64,000 nt of DNA from Seonamhaeicola algicola (GTDB lineage: Bacteria; Bacteroidota; Bacteroidia; Flavobacteriales; Flavobacteriaceae), in the NCBI RefSeq assembly GCF_007997385.1, contig NZ_VOSC01000007.1, forward strand, positions 62,001 to 126,000, given 5' to 3'. Shown piece after piece: positions 46,176 to 55,886 of this stretch. How positions within the stretch are numbered: position 1 is the stretch's first letter; the number at the start of each line of letters is the position of its first letter. Under the pieces are notes generated by a model that saw only the letters and a list, made by a program, of their open reading frames with translations, was not told where the DNA came from and searched no databases. A program made the translations under genes and the position numbers.

Positions 46176-47297
46176 TTAATTTTTATGCTTAGTAATTTTT
46201 AAAGGAATTTGAATGTTAAATGAATGGCGTACATTGTTAACATCAATAGTATCGGCTGCACATAAAAGGGCTATAGGTTCACCGTTTTCAATGAATACTT
46301 GTGGACGTTCTAGATGATCAAATTTTGTTGTTGTGCCGTTTTCCCAAGTAACAGTTCTATCAGAGATTTCAAAATATTTAGCTTGATTCCAAGTAATGCC
46401 ATCTTCAGAATCATAATGCACTAAAGAGAATACTCGCTTTTTTCCTTCATGCTTAATTCGCTTAACTATAGCTCGGTATTTTCCATCTTGATACCAGATG
46501 TAAGGATCTTCAGCTGGAAACGTTTCGCCTTCAAAAGTAAATACCGGATCTGGATATTTTTTAAATGGCCCTATTGGCGAATCTGCAATTGCCACCATAT
46601 GTACCACAGGGCCACCATTAGGCATTTTTCGTTTTTTACCTACCGCTTTATATACCATTAACACCTTACCATCTGCCATTTGACATACTGATGGATTAGA
46701 GGTCATTAAGGCATCATGTGCTAATGAATCGTTATAAGTAATATCTAGAACAGGATTATCAAAACGTTTCCATGGCCCATTTGGGGTATCTGCAACAGCT
46801 ACACCAATTCGCTGATTATTACGGTGTACCCAATTAATTTTTTGTTTTCCGGGTACGCTTACTATTTTTTTATCACCTTTATTACCCATATAGTATAAAT
46901 AGTATTTGCCATTTATTTTATGTACAGTTGGGTTATGTGTGGTTGAACCATCCCAAAAGTTAGTACCTCTGTCTGGAAGCGCATCACCCACATGCTCAAA
47001 TGGGCCAAATGGTGAGTTTGATACCGCATGAGAAATATAGGAATAATTAACCCACTCCCATCCTATTTTTTTGGGCCATTGTGCATAAAACATATGATAC
47101 TTGTTATCTTCACCCTTTACTAATGAACCTCCCCAAATACTCATAGTATCATTTACAAAAACCGATTTTGGAGACACTTTACCAAACTCAATTTGGTAAT
47201 CTATTACTGTTTGTTTTTGTATATCTTGTTTATTTTCTTTTTTTCCGCAAGAGATAATTACAAGTACAATAACTATTAGGCTTAAAAGTTTTTTCAT
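46176..47297 (-). CDS. Lipoprotein beta-propeller, putative glycosidase (family member 1 of 5)
   Basis: A 373-residue lipoprotein (VLVIISCGKKEN) with repeated propeller blades (KYYLYYMGNKGD, GKVLMVYKAVG, GKYRAIVKRIK) of the GH43/GH117 type. Conserved acidic and polar positions in the five-member family are IWGGSLVKGEDNKYHMFY, THNPTVHKINGKYY, NNQRIGVAVAD, AEDPYIWYQDGKYR and LERPQVFIENG. The Asp and Glu of EDP and ERP are candidate catalytic residues. I cannot place it in a numbered family with confidence. It is most similar to the next gene (47300), separated by 2 bp, so these two look like a recent tandem duplication. An exo-acting role on galactan oligosaccharide is inferred. Confidence 0.75.
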   Translation of the reverse strand: MKKLLSLIVIVLVIISCGKKENKQDIQKQTVIDYQIEFGKVSPKSVFVNDTMSIWGGSLVKGEDNKYHMFYAQWPKKIGWEWVNYSYISHAVSNSPFGPFEHVGDALPDRGTNFWDGSTTHNPTVHKINGKYYLYYMGNKGDKKIVSVPGKQKINWVHRNNQRIGVAVADTPNGPWKRFDNPVLDITYNDSLAHDALMTSNPSVCQMADGKVLMVYKAVGKKRKMPNGGPVVHMVAIADSPIGPFKKYPDPVFTFEGETFPAEDPYIWYQDGKYRAIVKRIKHEGKKRVFSLVHYDSEDGITWNQAKYFEISDRTVTWENGTTTKFDHLERPQVFIENGEPIALLCAADTIDVNNVRHSFNIQIPLKITKHKN

Positions 47298-47299
47298 CT

Positions 47300-48418
47300 T
47301 TATTTTGTATGTTTAGTAATGTTTAAGGGTATTTGAATGTTAAACGAATGCAATACATTATTTACATCAAGTGAATCTGCAGCGCACAATAACGCTATAG
47401 CTTTACCATTTTCAAAAAATAGTTGAGGTCTTTCTAAATGTTCAAACTTTGTTTTAGAGCCATCTTCCCAAGTAATGGTTTTATCTGACACTTGAAAGTA
47501 TTTAGCTTCTTTCCAGTGAATTCCATCCTCAGAGTCATAATGAATTAAAGATTTTTCTCTTTTTCCATCATTAGAGCCCATACGTTTTACTATAGCTCTA
47601 TATTTTCCATCTTGATACCAAATATATGGGTCTTCAGCAGGAAAGTCTTCTCCTTGCACTGTAAATACTGGGGCTGGATACTTTTTAAACGGACCAGTAG
47701 GCGTATCTGCAATTGCAACTAAGTGAACCACAGGTCCACCTCCAGGAAGCTTTCTCTTTTTTCCAACCGCTTTATAAACCATTAAAAATTTTCCGTCTGG
47801 CATTTTACAAACGGATGGATTAGACGCCATTAATGCATCATGAGCATTATCATTAGGAGACACATCAATTACAGGTTTATCAAATCTTTTCCATGGTCCG
47901 TTAGGGCTTTCGGAAACAGCAACTCCAATACGCTGATTATTTCTATGTATCCAATTGAATGCGGGTTTGCCTGGAACACTAGGAGTCTTCAAATCTCCAG
48001 TAGTTCCCATATAGTATAAATAATATTTCCCATCAAATTTATGAATTGTGGGATTATGTGTTGTGGTACCATCCCATTTTGAATGGTCTCGCATAGGCAA
48101 AGCTACATCTTTATGGGTAAATGGACCGAAAGGTGATTTAGAAGTTGCATGAGCAATTTCTGAATAGGTCAACCATTCCCAACCCAATTTTTTCGGCCAT
48201 CTAGAATAAAACATATGATATAAGCTATCTTCACCTTTCACTAACGCCCCTCCCCATATACTTATAGTATCATTGACAAATACCGATTTTGGAGATACTA
48301 CACCCAATTCTAATTGCAAATCAATAGAGGCCTGTTCTTTTATCACCTGCTTATTTTCATTTTTTCCACAAGAGGTAATTATAAGTGTAATAATAATTAA
48401 GTTTAATAGTCTTTTCAT
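47300..48418 (-). CDS. Lipoprotein beta-propeller, putative glycosidase (family member 2 of 5)
   Basis: A 372-residue lipoprotein (TLIITSCGKNEN), nearest relative of the 46176 protein. All blade signatures are kept: SIWGGALVKGEDSLYHMFYS, THNPTIHKFDGKYYLYYMG, NNQRIGVAVSE, HDALMASNPSV, AEDPYIWYQDGKYR and LERPQLFFENG. The C-terminus (HSFNIQIPLNITKH) matches as well. Retention of every candidate active-site segment argues that both copies are active. It follows GH86 by 33 bp, so an endo-enzyme may feed these exo-type enzymes. Specificity is unknown. Confidence 0.75.
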   Translation of the reverse strand: MKRLLNLIIITLIITSCGKNENKQVIKEQASIDLQLELGVVSPKSVFVNDTISIWGGALVKGEDSLYHMFYSRWPKKLGWEWLTYSEIAHATSKSPFGPFTHKDVALPMRDHSKWDGTTTHNPTIHKFDGKYYLYYMGTTGDLKTPSVPGKPAFNWIHRNNQRIGVAVSESPNGPWKRFDKPVIDVSPNDNAHDALMASNPSVCKMPDGKFLMVYKAVGKKRKLPGGGPVVHLVAIADTPTGPFKKYPAPVFTVQGEDFPAEDPYIWYQDGKYRAIVKRMGSNDGKREKSLIHYDSEDGIHWKEAKYFQVSDKTITWEDGSKTKFEHLERPQLFFENGKAIALLCAADSLDVNNVLHSFNIQIPLNITKHTK

Positions 48419-48451
48419 TTTAGCATATTTTAATTTTTTAATGGTTTTATA

Positions 48452-50413
48452 CTACTGTTTAGTCTGTATAATCAACTTAGCTGAAACAACATAAATATCA
48501 TTGTCTGAAACATTTTCACCAAATGTTAAAATTAATGTATTTTTCCCTTGTCTTAAAAGAGACACAGGAAGTTCTACTCGTTCTACCGCATTGTAGTATG
48601 TAATTCCTCTAGTGTGTTGATAATCTAGAATTTTACCTAAGTATTGGCCATTAAAATTAAATGCCGGCGAATCTTTCATTCCTTCTTTCATAGACAATCC
48701 AATATCTACAAAACATCGTTGAGCATTTTTTGGTGCCTCTGTTAAATTAAATTGAACATTATGAGGTGTGTTCTTGGGAACTTTGTTCAAGTAACCATTT
48801 GCATAGAAAGCTTCCTCTAACACCTTTGAAGTTGGTTTGATAGAAGACTCCGTCTCAATTTTAATAATAACTGTTTCTTCTCCATCAATAATGATGTTGT
48901 TTAGAGTTGTAAGTGATTGATATTCTGAATCAATAACTAGGTTACCATCAAAGTTTTTGTTGTTATGCGGTTCTGGATATTCTCCTTCCCATTTTAAGCG
49001 TTTTATTCCCATGCCCGTTATGTTATCCGTATCTAAACCATCAAGAGTTACATCCAAATTAAGAGAGAATTCTCCAATAGTTTTACCATAGTGGGCCACC
49101 AGATAAATGAACTGTCCATCTCTTAGTACCTCGTAGTTACTAAATGTCTTCTGTGTTGTTTTTTCTTCATAGTACAGTCTTTCTCCTTTTACATCTTTAA
49201 AGTATTCATAGAATTGTAAAAATGGTGTTATACTATGTTTTTTATTATTGGGGTCATTTTCTAAATTGTAAACAGCCTGACCTCTATTTGGTGCATAACC
49301 AAAGTCACTGTGTGAAAGAATAAATGGTACCGCTAACTGCACCTCAGGTTGATCCATGTAGAGCATCATTTGCCGGATTACAGTGGTCATATACAGGAAA
49401 AACTTGAAGTCATTCTCCCAAGGTCCAAATTGAGGTGAAATGGATTGTCTTCCGTATTCTGATATGATTATAGGTTTTGGTCCACCACCATACAGGGTAT
49501 TCTGCACAGCTTGTACCATATTCAGTTGACTCTCTAAAGTACCAAAATCATAAACAGCTGAATTCCCGTTGTACATGCCTTTGAATAAGCTGGGATGATT
49601 TTGCTTTTTGGTCATGTTATTACGGTTTCCTTTGTAGTTAATGGAATCATATGCCCAATATCCCTTTGAGTAGGTATGCAAATCGTAGCCACTCAATGCG
49701 TTTTGAGTTGCTGAAATAAAATCAGCATAGAACTTCTGCCATACAACTAAATCCTTTCCAGGAAAAGTCCATGCCCAACAAGGGCCAAAAACTTGTACAT
49801 CTTTATGCTTTTTCTGTATGGCATTGGCCATAACTTTATGAAACTCGCCAATATCAGTAATATCCCAGCTTTGTTTGGGTTCATTTTGAACTGTGTACCA
49901 GGTAGGTAAGGGTACATTGTTTAATTCCAATTCATCAAGCCATGCGTTAACTTGAAGGGCTGCCAACTCAAAATATTCATTTTTTACAGCATCGTATACA
50001 TCACCTGATTTCCTCATCCAAGAGGGATATGTTCTAGAAATACCTGCAATGGCCCATTTAAAGTCTTGATTTGATTTAAATCCTTCCTGTAAAAAACTAA
50101 TTTGGTTCTGTGTGACTTCTTTAACCTTATCCTTTATGAGTTCATCATCTTCGTAATTCTTATCTATTTTTGATAAATGTGGTCCCAGACTTCTTGTCGG
50201 CTTCATTATTTCCCACTGTGAGTCTGTATATCTTGTTCCGGTAAGTGTACCCATTGTCGTGAAATACTTTGACCGGTCCAGACTGTTTTTTACAAAACTA
50301 CCACTTCTCAATTCATGCAATTGATCCGGAAAAATCACAATCTGGGTACTATCCTGAGCTTGTAACAAAGAAATGTACAAAACTAAAAAAACCGAAAGGG
50401 TTATTATCCTCAT
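48452..50413 (-). CDS. GH86-like endo-beta-agarase/porphyranase
   Basis: About 653 residues with a TIM barrel (about 60-400) followed by two beta-sandwich domains, the GH86 layout. The acid/base candidate is Glu in TWYTVQNEPKQSW and the nucleophile candidate is Glu in PIIISEYGRQ, about 141 residues apart. GH86 includes beta-agarases and beta-porphyranases that cut internal beta-1,4 bonds. The Met at 50411-50413 is chosen because it begins a clean signal peptide (MRIITLSVFLVLYISLLQAQ); Mets at 50428 and 50440 are possible. It is flanked on both sides by propeller lipoproteins. The family call is from motif and architecture; GH39/GH30-like clan A relatives are the alternative. Confidence 0.78.
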   Translation of the reverse strand: MRIITLSVFLVLYISLLQAQDSTQIVIFPDQLHELRSGSFVKNSLDRSKYFTTMGTLTGTRYTDSQWEIMKPTRSLGPHLSKIDKNYEDDELIKDKVKEVTQNQISFLQEGFKSNQDFKWAIAGISRTYPSWMRKSGDVYDAVKNEYFELAALQVNAWLDELELNNVPLPTWYTVQNEPKQSWDITDIGEFHKVMANAIQKKHKDVQVFGPCWAWTFPGKDLVVWQKFYADFISATQNALSGYDLHTYSKGYWAYDSINYKGNRNNMTKKQNHPSLFKGMYNGNSAVYDFGTLESQLNMVQAVQNTLYGGGPKPIIISEYGRQSISPQFGPWENDFKFFLYMTTVIRQMMLYMDQPEVQLAVPFILSHSDFGYAPNRGQAVYNLENDPNNKKHSITPFLQFYEYFKDVKGERLYYEEKTTQKTFSNYEVLRDGQFIYLVAHYGKTIGEFSLNLDVTLDGLDTDNITGMGIKRLKWEGEYPEPHNNKNFDGNLVIDSEYQSLTTLNNIIIDGEETVIIKIETESSIKPTSKVLEEAFYANGYLNKVPKNTPHNVQFNLTEAPKNAQRCFVDIGLSMKEGMKDSPAFNFNGQYLGKILDYQHTRGITYYNAVERVELPVSLLRQGKNTLILTFGENVSDNDIYVVSAKLIIQTKQ

Positions 50414-50440
50414 ATTAATTGTCTTCATAATTGTTAACAT

Positions 50441-51559
50441 TTAATCATTTAATGGAATTACCAATGAAAATGAATCGTCACTATCCTTTGGTAGTACAGC
50501 AATTACCAGAGCCTTAAGCTTTCCATCTTCGAAATAAAGTTTAGGCATATCCGCTGTGCGCTCACAAAGTGTTTCGGTACCATCTGTCCAAAATAATTTT
50601 CCTGCCTTTAAAACCAATGGTTGTTGGGCTAATGTCCAGTCCATACCTTCTTCATCTGAAATATAAAGAACCATTGTTCCTTTTTCATATTCAGTCAGTG
50701 ATCCATCATGATCTTTTCCTATGCAATAGTAACGTCCATCCTGGAACCACTCCACGTGATCATCAAGTGCAAACCTTGCGGTTTCAGTTTCAATGAAAGG
50801 AATACCAGTATCAATAAAGGGGCCCATAGGAGAATCAGATAACGCAGTTACATGAACTACTCTGCCACCATGCATACCTTCTTTTTCTTTTACGTACTTA
50901 TAAACCATCAGAAATTTACCATCTGGTCTTATTGAGACTACCGGAGTTGAGACCAGTCGTTTAGTTGAGTCAATATCAACTAATGGCTTGTCAAAGCGTT
51001 TCCATTCACCATTTAAATCATCAGCTACTGCAACACCTATTCTTTGATTATTTCTGTTTACCCACCATTCTTCATCTTTATACTTAGGCATTACAGTGTC
51101 AGGTGTATTATCCCAATATCCAGAACCTCGGTTTCCCATGTAATACAGGTAATATTTACCTTCGTATTCTAAAATGTGTGGATTATGGGTTGTACTTCCA
51201 TCCCAATAATTAAGACCTCTGGGTGGCAAAACCAACCTTTTAAATTCATATGGCCCCGTTAGTTTATCAGACACAGCATGAGCCACTTCACTATGTGTTA
51301 CCCATCCTAAATGCCCTCTTGTTTTAGGCCACCTGGAATAAATAGCATGGTATTTACCATCTTTTCCTTTAATAATGTTGGTTCCCCAAACATTATAATC
51401 TTCTTCTTCAATGATGTTCGCTTTGTTAAACTTCTCTGGAAGCATACTAGCAAAATCTAGCTTTGGTTTTTGTGTTGGTATTGATTTTGTTTGTTTACAA
51501 CTAAATACAGCTATAAGCATTACGACTAACACATGAAATAATATGCGTTTATCACCCAT
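50441..51559 (-). CDS. Lipoprotein beta-propeller, putative glycosidase (family member 3 of 5)
   Basis: A 372-residue lipoprotein (MLIAVFSCKQTKS). It has the family signatures in diverged form: NVWGTNIIKGKDGKYHAIYS, RGHLGWVTHSEVAHAV, THNPHILEYEGKYYLYYMG and NNQRIGVAVAD. ALDDHVEWFQDGRYYCIGKD stands where the others have AEDPYIW, and CERTADMPKLYFEDG where they have LERPQ. The changed EDP and ERP segments suggest different chemistry or specificity, or a binding-only role. It shares LGWVT with the 55887 member, so those two form a subgroup. It is 5 bp after the 51565 gene. Confidence 0.72.
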   Translation of the reverse strand: MGDKRILFHVLVVMLIAVFSCKQTKSIPTQKPKLDFASMLPEKFNKANIIEEEDYNVWGTNIIKGKDGKYHAIYSRWPKTRGHLGWVTHSEVAHAVSDKLTGPYEFKRLVLPPRGLNYWDGSTTHNPHILEYEGKYYLYYMGNRGSGYWDNTPDTVMPKYKDEEWWVNRNNQRIGVAVADDLNGEWKRFDKPLVDIDSTKRLVSTPVVSIRPDGKFLMVYKYVKEKEGMHGGRVVHVTALSDSPMGPFIDTGIPFIETETARFALDDHVEWFQDGRYYCIGKDHDGSLTEYEKGTMVLYISDEEGMDWTLAQQPLVLKAGKLFWTDGTETLCERTADMPKLYFEDGKLKALVIAVLPKDSDDSFSLVIPLND

Positions 51560-51564
51560 GTATA

Positions 51565-52683
51565 TTAGTTTGAAATTTTTACAGGTATCTGCACATTAAA
51601 GGAGTGTAACACACCATTTTCATCTTTAACATCTGAGGCACACAATAATGCGGTTGGTTTTCCATCTTCTATATATAACTGTGGTCTTTCTAAATGGTCC
51701 ACCTTTTGGATAGTGCCATCTTCCCAATTAATCTCCAGTGTAGAGACTAAACCATTTTTAGATAAATTCCAATCAAAACCATCTTCAGATTCAAATAACA
51801 CCAATGCTTGACCCGCGTCTGTAAAAGCACCATGCATATCTTTTACAATAGCTCTATATTTACCTTTTTCATACCAAATAAAAGGGTCTTCTGCTGGAAA
51901 GTCAGTTCCTTTGGCCGTAAATACAGGTTTATCATATTTCTTAAATGGCCCCGTTGGACTGTCTGACGTAGCAACACAATGCACCACTGGTCCTCCTGAT
52001 ATTTTCTTGATTTTTTTACCAACTGCTTTATATACCATCAAATAGCCTCCGTCAGGACGTCTAGTGATAGAAGGATTGTTTGCTAACAATGCATCTAGAG
52101 CATTTTCATCTTCACTAGCATCAATTAATGGTGTATCAAAACGTTCCCACGGCCCATTTGGGTCATAAGCCACAGCAACACCAATACGTTGGTTGTTTCT
52201 ATGCGTCCAATTATACACAATTTTCCCCGGCACACACAGGTTAACACCATCTCCTGTATTACCCATATAATAGAGGTAATACTTACCATCGAATTTATGT
52301 ACCGTTGGATTATGTGTGCAAAGTCCATCCCAAAATTCTGCTCCTCTTGGTCCAAGAATAACGTCCTTATGTTTAAATGGTCCAAATGGAGATTTTGAAG
52401 TGGCATGAGCAATTTCAGAATGTGTAACCCAAGCCCACCCAAGGTCTTTTTTCCATCTTGAATAGAACATGTGGTACAAACTATCTTGCCCTTTTATTAT
52501 GGAAGCGCCCCAAATGGTTATAGAGTCATTTACAAATTTTGACTTTAAAGCTACTTTATCAAACTCTAATTTGTAATCTTTTTCTACTTCAACCACAACG
52601 CTTTTCTCTTCTGTAGTTTTATTTTTGGTTTTTACACAGGAAAAAATAAAACAAGCTGCTATTAAATAAATTATCTTTTTCAT
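51565..52683 (-). CDS. Lipoprotein beta-propeller, putative glycosidase (family member 4 of 5)
   Basis: A 372-residue lipoprotein (AACFIFSCVKTKN). Blade signatures are TIWGASIIKGQDSLYHMFYS, THNPTVHKFDGKYYLYYMG, NNQRIGVAVAY, LDALLANNPSI, AEDPFIWYEKGKYRAIVKD and LERPQLYIEDG. It groups with the 46176/47300 pair rather than with 50441. The loop DMHGAFTDAGQALVLFESEDG, absent from the pair, resembles KGSFTGDSGAIALMESDNG in the 55887 member. It lies 25 bp after the large GH2. No family number is assigned; an exo-glycosidase on galactan fragments is inferred. Confidence 0.75.
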   Translation of the reverse strand: MKKIIYLIAACFIFSCVKTKNKTTEEKSVVVEVEKDYKLEFDKVALKSKFVNDSITIWGASIIKGQDSLYHMFYSRWKKDLGWAWVTHSEIAHATSKSPFGPFKHKDVILGPRGAEFWDGLCTHNPTVHKFDGKYYLYYMGNTGDGVNLCVPGKIVYNWTHRNNQRIGVAVAYDPNGPWERFDTPLIDASEDENALDALLANNPSITRRPDGGYLMVYKAVGKKIKKISGGPVVHCVATSDSPTGPFKKYDKPVFTAKGTDFPAEDPFIWYEKGKYRAIVKDMHGAFTDAGQALVLFESEDGFDWNLSKNGLVSTLEINWEDGTIQKVDHLERPQLYIEDGKPTALLCASDVKDENGVLHSFNVQIPVKISN

Positions 52684-52708
52684 CTTAACTAAGACTTATT
52701 TAATTTTT

Positions 52709-55700
52709 TTAAAAAGGATTCGCTTCCATAATGTATGACCAATCGCTTTCTTTATTATTATTTTCTCTTTTTAATTTGAAATAAACTTTGTCCTCTCCTT
52801 CCAAATCAATAGATATCATACCTCGCACATTAGAAACGAACTCTTTATCCAAATTGTTTTTAGATGTGCCATATTTCACGGTATAGTTTCCATCAGTAAA
52901 ATCACTAGAATAACCAATCACCAACTTGTTATCTGTTATAAATGCATCCCAAATTATTGGTGGCAATAGATTCTCATCAGTAGTTACTTCAACTGCTTCC
53001 GAAGGATTACTAACACCTTTATCATTTACTGCGTAAAGCTTAAAACTATAACTCTTATTATCGTTTAAACCATCAATATCAATGTAATTTGCAATGGTTT
53101 TATCTGTGTTAACCTCAATACCTTCGTCATTTACATAAGATGCAAAGTACTCCGTAGCATTAGGTATTTTATCGAACAATATTCTAGCTGCATTTTTACC
53201 TGTAATAACTTTTTTGATTTCAGGTGTAATAGCATTTTGGAATGAAACCGTTTTTGAATACCTTGTATAATTGGTAGGTGTTACCAAGTTAACCGTTAAG
53301 TCCAAAAGGTTATCTAGTGATTTGTCCCAAGAGATTTCTCCTTTCCATTCACCATCTTCTGGTTTTAAAACCGGTAAGTCAATTACCTCACTTAAAACAG
53401 TTTTTCCTTCATTATTCTTGAACTGATATTCTAACTTGTAATTAGTCATTGTATAACTTGGATAACCGCTTCTGCTTTTAATAGAAATACGAATATTTGC
53501 TGACTTGTTTTCAAAATCAATATTTGAAACTTCAATATCTTTTATTGGCGCATGCTCCTTTTTAATGCGGTCAAATAATCTTCTTTTCTGTCTCCAAGAA
53601 TTTATTAATCCCCAAACACGGTTTTCTTCGGCCGTGGTTCCAGCATATCCACTACGGTAGTCATTAAACGTCCATAACGAAGTACCAATTACATAATCAT
53701 TTTTATCTCTAAAATGATTCATCCACTCAGAAATCACTTCTTCATCACCATCTAAACCTGTTGAAGGCATTGGACCAAATCCATACTCTGATAAGAAAAT
53801 TGGTTTATTAGGCCACTTTTCTCTTAAAGTATTTAAGATTTCTTGTGGTTCTCCTTGCCATGTGTACATGTTGTGCATAATTAAATCTACAAATGTATTC
53901 GGGTCTGTTTCAGGTGTGTATTCTTTCTTTTGACCAGAATTACTTACACAGGTAACTAGTCTATATGGGTCTAGCTCTTCTTTTACGTATGCTATGGCTT
54001 CTCTACCATAATCAAAATGATTGTTAAGTTCATTACCTATACTCCAACCAATAATACTAGGATGATTAATATCACGTTCAATCATGCCTTTAAGCCAGTA
54101 CTTAGATAAAAAATAGTTTTTCTTAGCTACTTCAGAACCACCACCTACAAGTGGTTCTGTTAAAACATAAGGCTCATCTAAAACTAAAACTTCTTGTTCT
54201 TCAGAATTAACACCAATATTTGTTTCATTATTAAACTTGGAAAGCGGAACATATTGGGCTCTAAACTCATCATTATCAAGGTCTCTTACATTTATTTCTT
54301 GAAAAAGAAGAATACCTTTTTTATCACATAAATCAATAAGGTTTTCGTTTTGTGTCCCGTGCATAATACGCATAAAATTAGCACCGGCTTCTTTCATAAG
54401 GTCAACATCTTTTTCTAAAACCTCAACTGGTTCCGATGAGCCCCAAAACCTACTCTCACTAACTCGATTAAACCCAGCTAAACGCACAGGTTCTCCGTTG
54501 AGCAACATTTTAGAGGTAGTTAATTCAATTTTTCTAATTCCGAAGTTATCACCTTGATTATCTAATTCATTTTCTCCTTCGGAAATAACGGTTTCAATTT
54601 TGTATAGCTTAGGATTATCAAAATGCCACAACTCAACATTTTCTGGTTTTAAAGATGTTTCTAAATGAATATCTTCCGAAGAATGAGGTTCAATATCTAT
54701 AGTTCCTGCTAAAGAAGCTATTTCACCTCCATCAAGAATTTTAGAGTTTACATTTACAATTCTTTTTTCTTCAGAGTTATTTTCAATCCTAACTTTTAAC
54801 TTTAATGAGGCTGTCCCTTCTTTTAAATCTGGTTCTGCATGAATGTATTGGTAATCAATTCTAACATCTTTGTTTTTGGTTAGAGAGACTCCTCTAATGA
54901 TACCTCCCCAATTCCATGTGGCACTTACAATAGCACTATTATCCGCCTGAACAGCAATGACATTTTTGCCATCATAATTTAATGCATCTGTAACGTCAAA
55001 TTCAAAAGGAGTGAAACCACCTCTATTCATACCAATAAACCTACCGTTTAGATATACCTTTGCAATGTGGTAAACACCTCCGAACTTTAAATAATATCTA
55101 TTATCTGAAGTTTTAGACCAACCAGAAGGGATGTCAATGGTTTTTCTATACCAGCCAATACCAGTATAATTTGAAAAATCATTGTTCATCCCCCAGTGAC
55201 CAGGTACTTTTAAATCGCACCAATTGCTATCATCAAAATCTGTTTTGTAAACTTGTCTAGGCTCTTCTTTTGCCTTTAAATATTTTTCTTCAGAAATTTC
55301 CCTGAACATAACAGCATCAGCAGCTACTTCTCCACTGGTTATTGCCGTTAATTCTATATAATTATCATCTTCTTTATTAAACTTATATATTCCAAGACTT
55401 ATCCATTCGTTACAAAATATTCTATGGTTTAAATATTTTGTAGTCACGCCTTCGGCATGTTTTATATTATACTGAGGTGTTAAATGTGAAGCAAATGGAT
55501 ACCGGGAGAAAGCTTGGTAATATCCAGATTTTTTAAAATTAGGGTAAAACCTTACATGTGAATCGTCTTCTTTATTACCTCCGCCTAAATTTGTATTTGT
55601 AAAGTTATGGGCTAAATAGTCTTCTTTATAAAAGTGCGTACTCCTTTGAGCCGTAGTAACAGTTCTCCAATTACCTTTAATCTCAATATTTTCACTTCTA

Positions 55701-55879
55701 TTATCAACAACAATATCGTTTTCTGTTTCGCTAATATTTAAATAATTTGACCCTTGCCCATATATTGTGTAAAACTTCCAGTTTCCATTTAATGAAAGTT
55801 CATCTTGTACTTTATCTACTGTTTTTCTATCACAATTAACTAATAATAAAGCTATTAAAACTAAAAAAGTGTGTCTCAT
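52709..55879 (-). CDS. Large GH2 glycosidase with golvesin-like insert and FN3 tail, lipoprotein
   Basis: About 1056 residues starting at the Met at 55877-55879, which opens a lipoprotein signal (MRHTFLVLIALLLVNC). The GH2 jelly roll starts at LSLNGNWKFY and is interrupted at about 56. It resumes at about 210 (FDDSNWCDLKVPGHWG). The insert has the pattern of a golvesin/Xly-type carbohydrate-binding domain: IVVDN, KSGYYQAFSRYPF, WISLGIYKF and AADAVMF. Then come the Ig-like domain and TIM barrel with Glu in GWSIGNELNNHF and Glu in IFLSEYGFGPMP. The last 200 residues hold at least one fibronectin-III domain (NDNKSYSFKLYAVNDKGVSN). It is 7 bp after a propeller gene. Confidence 0.86.
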   Translation of the reverse strand: MRHTFLVLIALLLVNCDRKTVDKVQDELSLNGNWKFYTIYGQGSNYLNISETENDIVVDNRSENIEIKGNWRTVTTAQRSTHFYKEDYLAHNFTNTNLGGGNKEDDSHVRFYPNFKKSGYYQAFSRYPFASHLTPQYNIKHAEGVTTKYLNHRIFCNEWISLGIYKFNKEDDNYIELTAITSGEVAADAVMFREISEEKYLKAKEEPRQVYKTDFDDSNWCDLKVPGHWGMNNDFSNYTGIGWYRKTIDIPSGWSKTSDNRYYLKFGGVYHIAKVYLNGRFIGMNRGGFTPFEFDVTDALNYDGKNVIAVQADNSAIVSATWNWGGIIRGVSLTKNKDVRIDYQYIHAEPDLKEGTASLKLKVRIENNSEEKRIVNVNSKILDGGEIASLAGTIDIEPHSSEDIHLETSLKPENVELWHFDNPKLYKIETVISEGENELDNQGDNFGIRKIELTTSKMLLNGEPVRLAGFNRVSESRFWGSSEPVEVLEKDVDLMKEAGANFMRIMHGTQNENLIDLCDKKGILLFQEINVRDLDNDEFRAQYVPLSKFNNETNIGVNSEEQEVLVLDEPYVLTEPLVGGGSEVAKKNYFLSKYWLKGMIERDINHPSIIGWSIGNELNNHFDYGREAIAYVKEELDPYRLVTCVSNSGQKKEYTPETDPNTFVDLIMHNMYTWQGEPQEILNTLREKWPNKPIFLSEYGFGPMPSTGLDGDEEVISEWMNHFRDKNDYVIGTSLWTFNDYRSGYAGTTAEENRVWGLINSWRQKRRLFDRIKKEHAPIKDIEVSNIDFENKSANIRISIKSRSGYPSYTMTNYKLEYQFKNNEGKTVLSEVIDLPVLKPEDGEWKGEISWDKSLDNLLDLTVNLVTPTNYTRYSKTVSFQNAITPEIKKVITGKNAARILFDKIPNATEYFASYVNDEGIEVNTDKTIANYIDIDGLNDNKSYSFKLYAVNDKGVSNPSEAVEVTTDENLLPPIIWDAFITDNKLVIGYSSDFTDGNYTVKYGTSKNNLDKEFVSNVRGMISIDLEGEDKVYFKLKRENNNKESDWSYIMEANPF

Positions 55880-55886
55880 ATTAATT

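Noticed and set aside
48452-50413. Recent horizontal transfer of the GH86 gene based on slightly less AT-rich text
   Set aside because: I could not compute composition; the impression is weak and no mobile element flanks the gene. GC and codon-use plots would decide.
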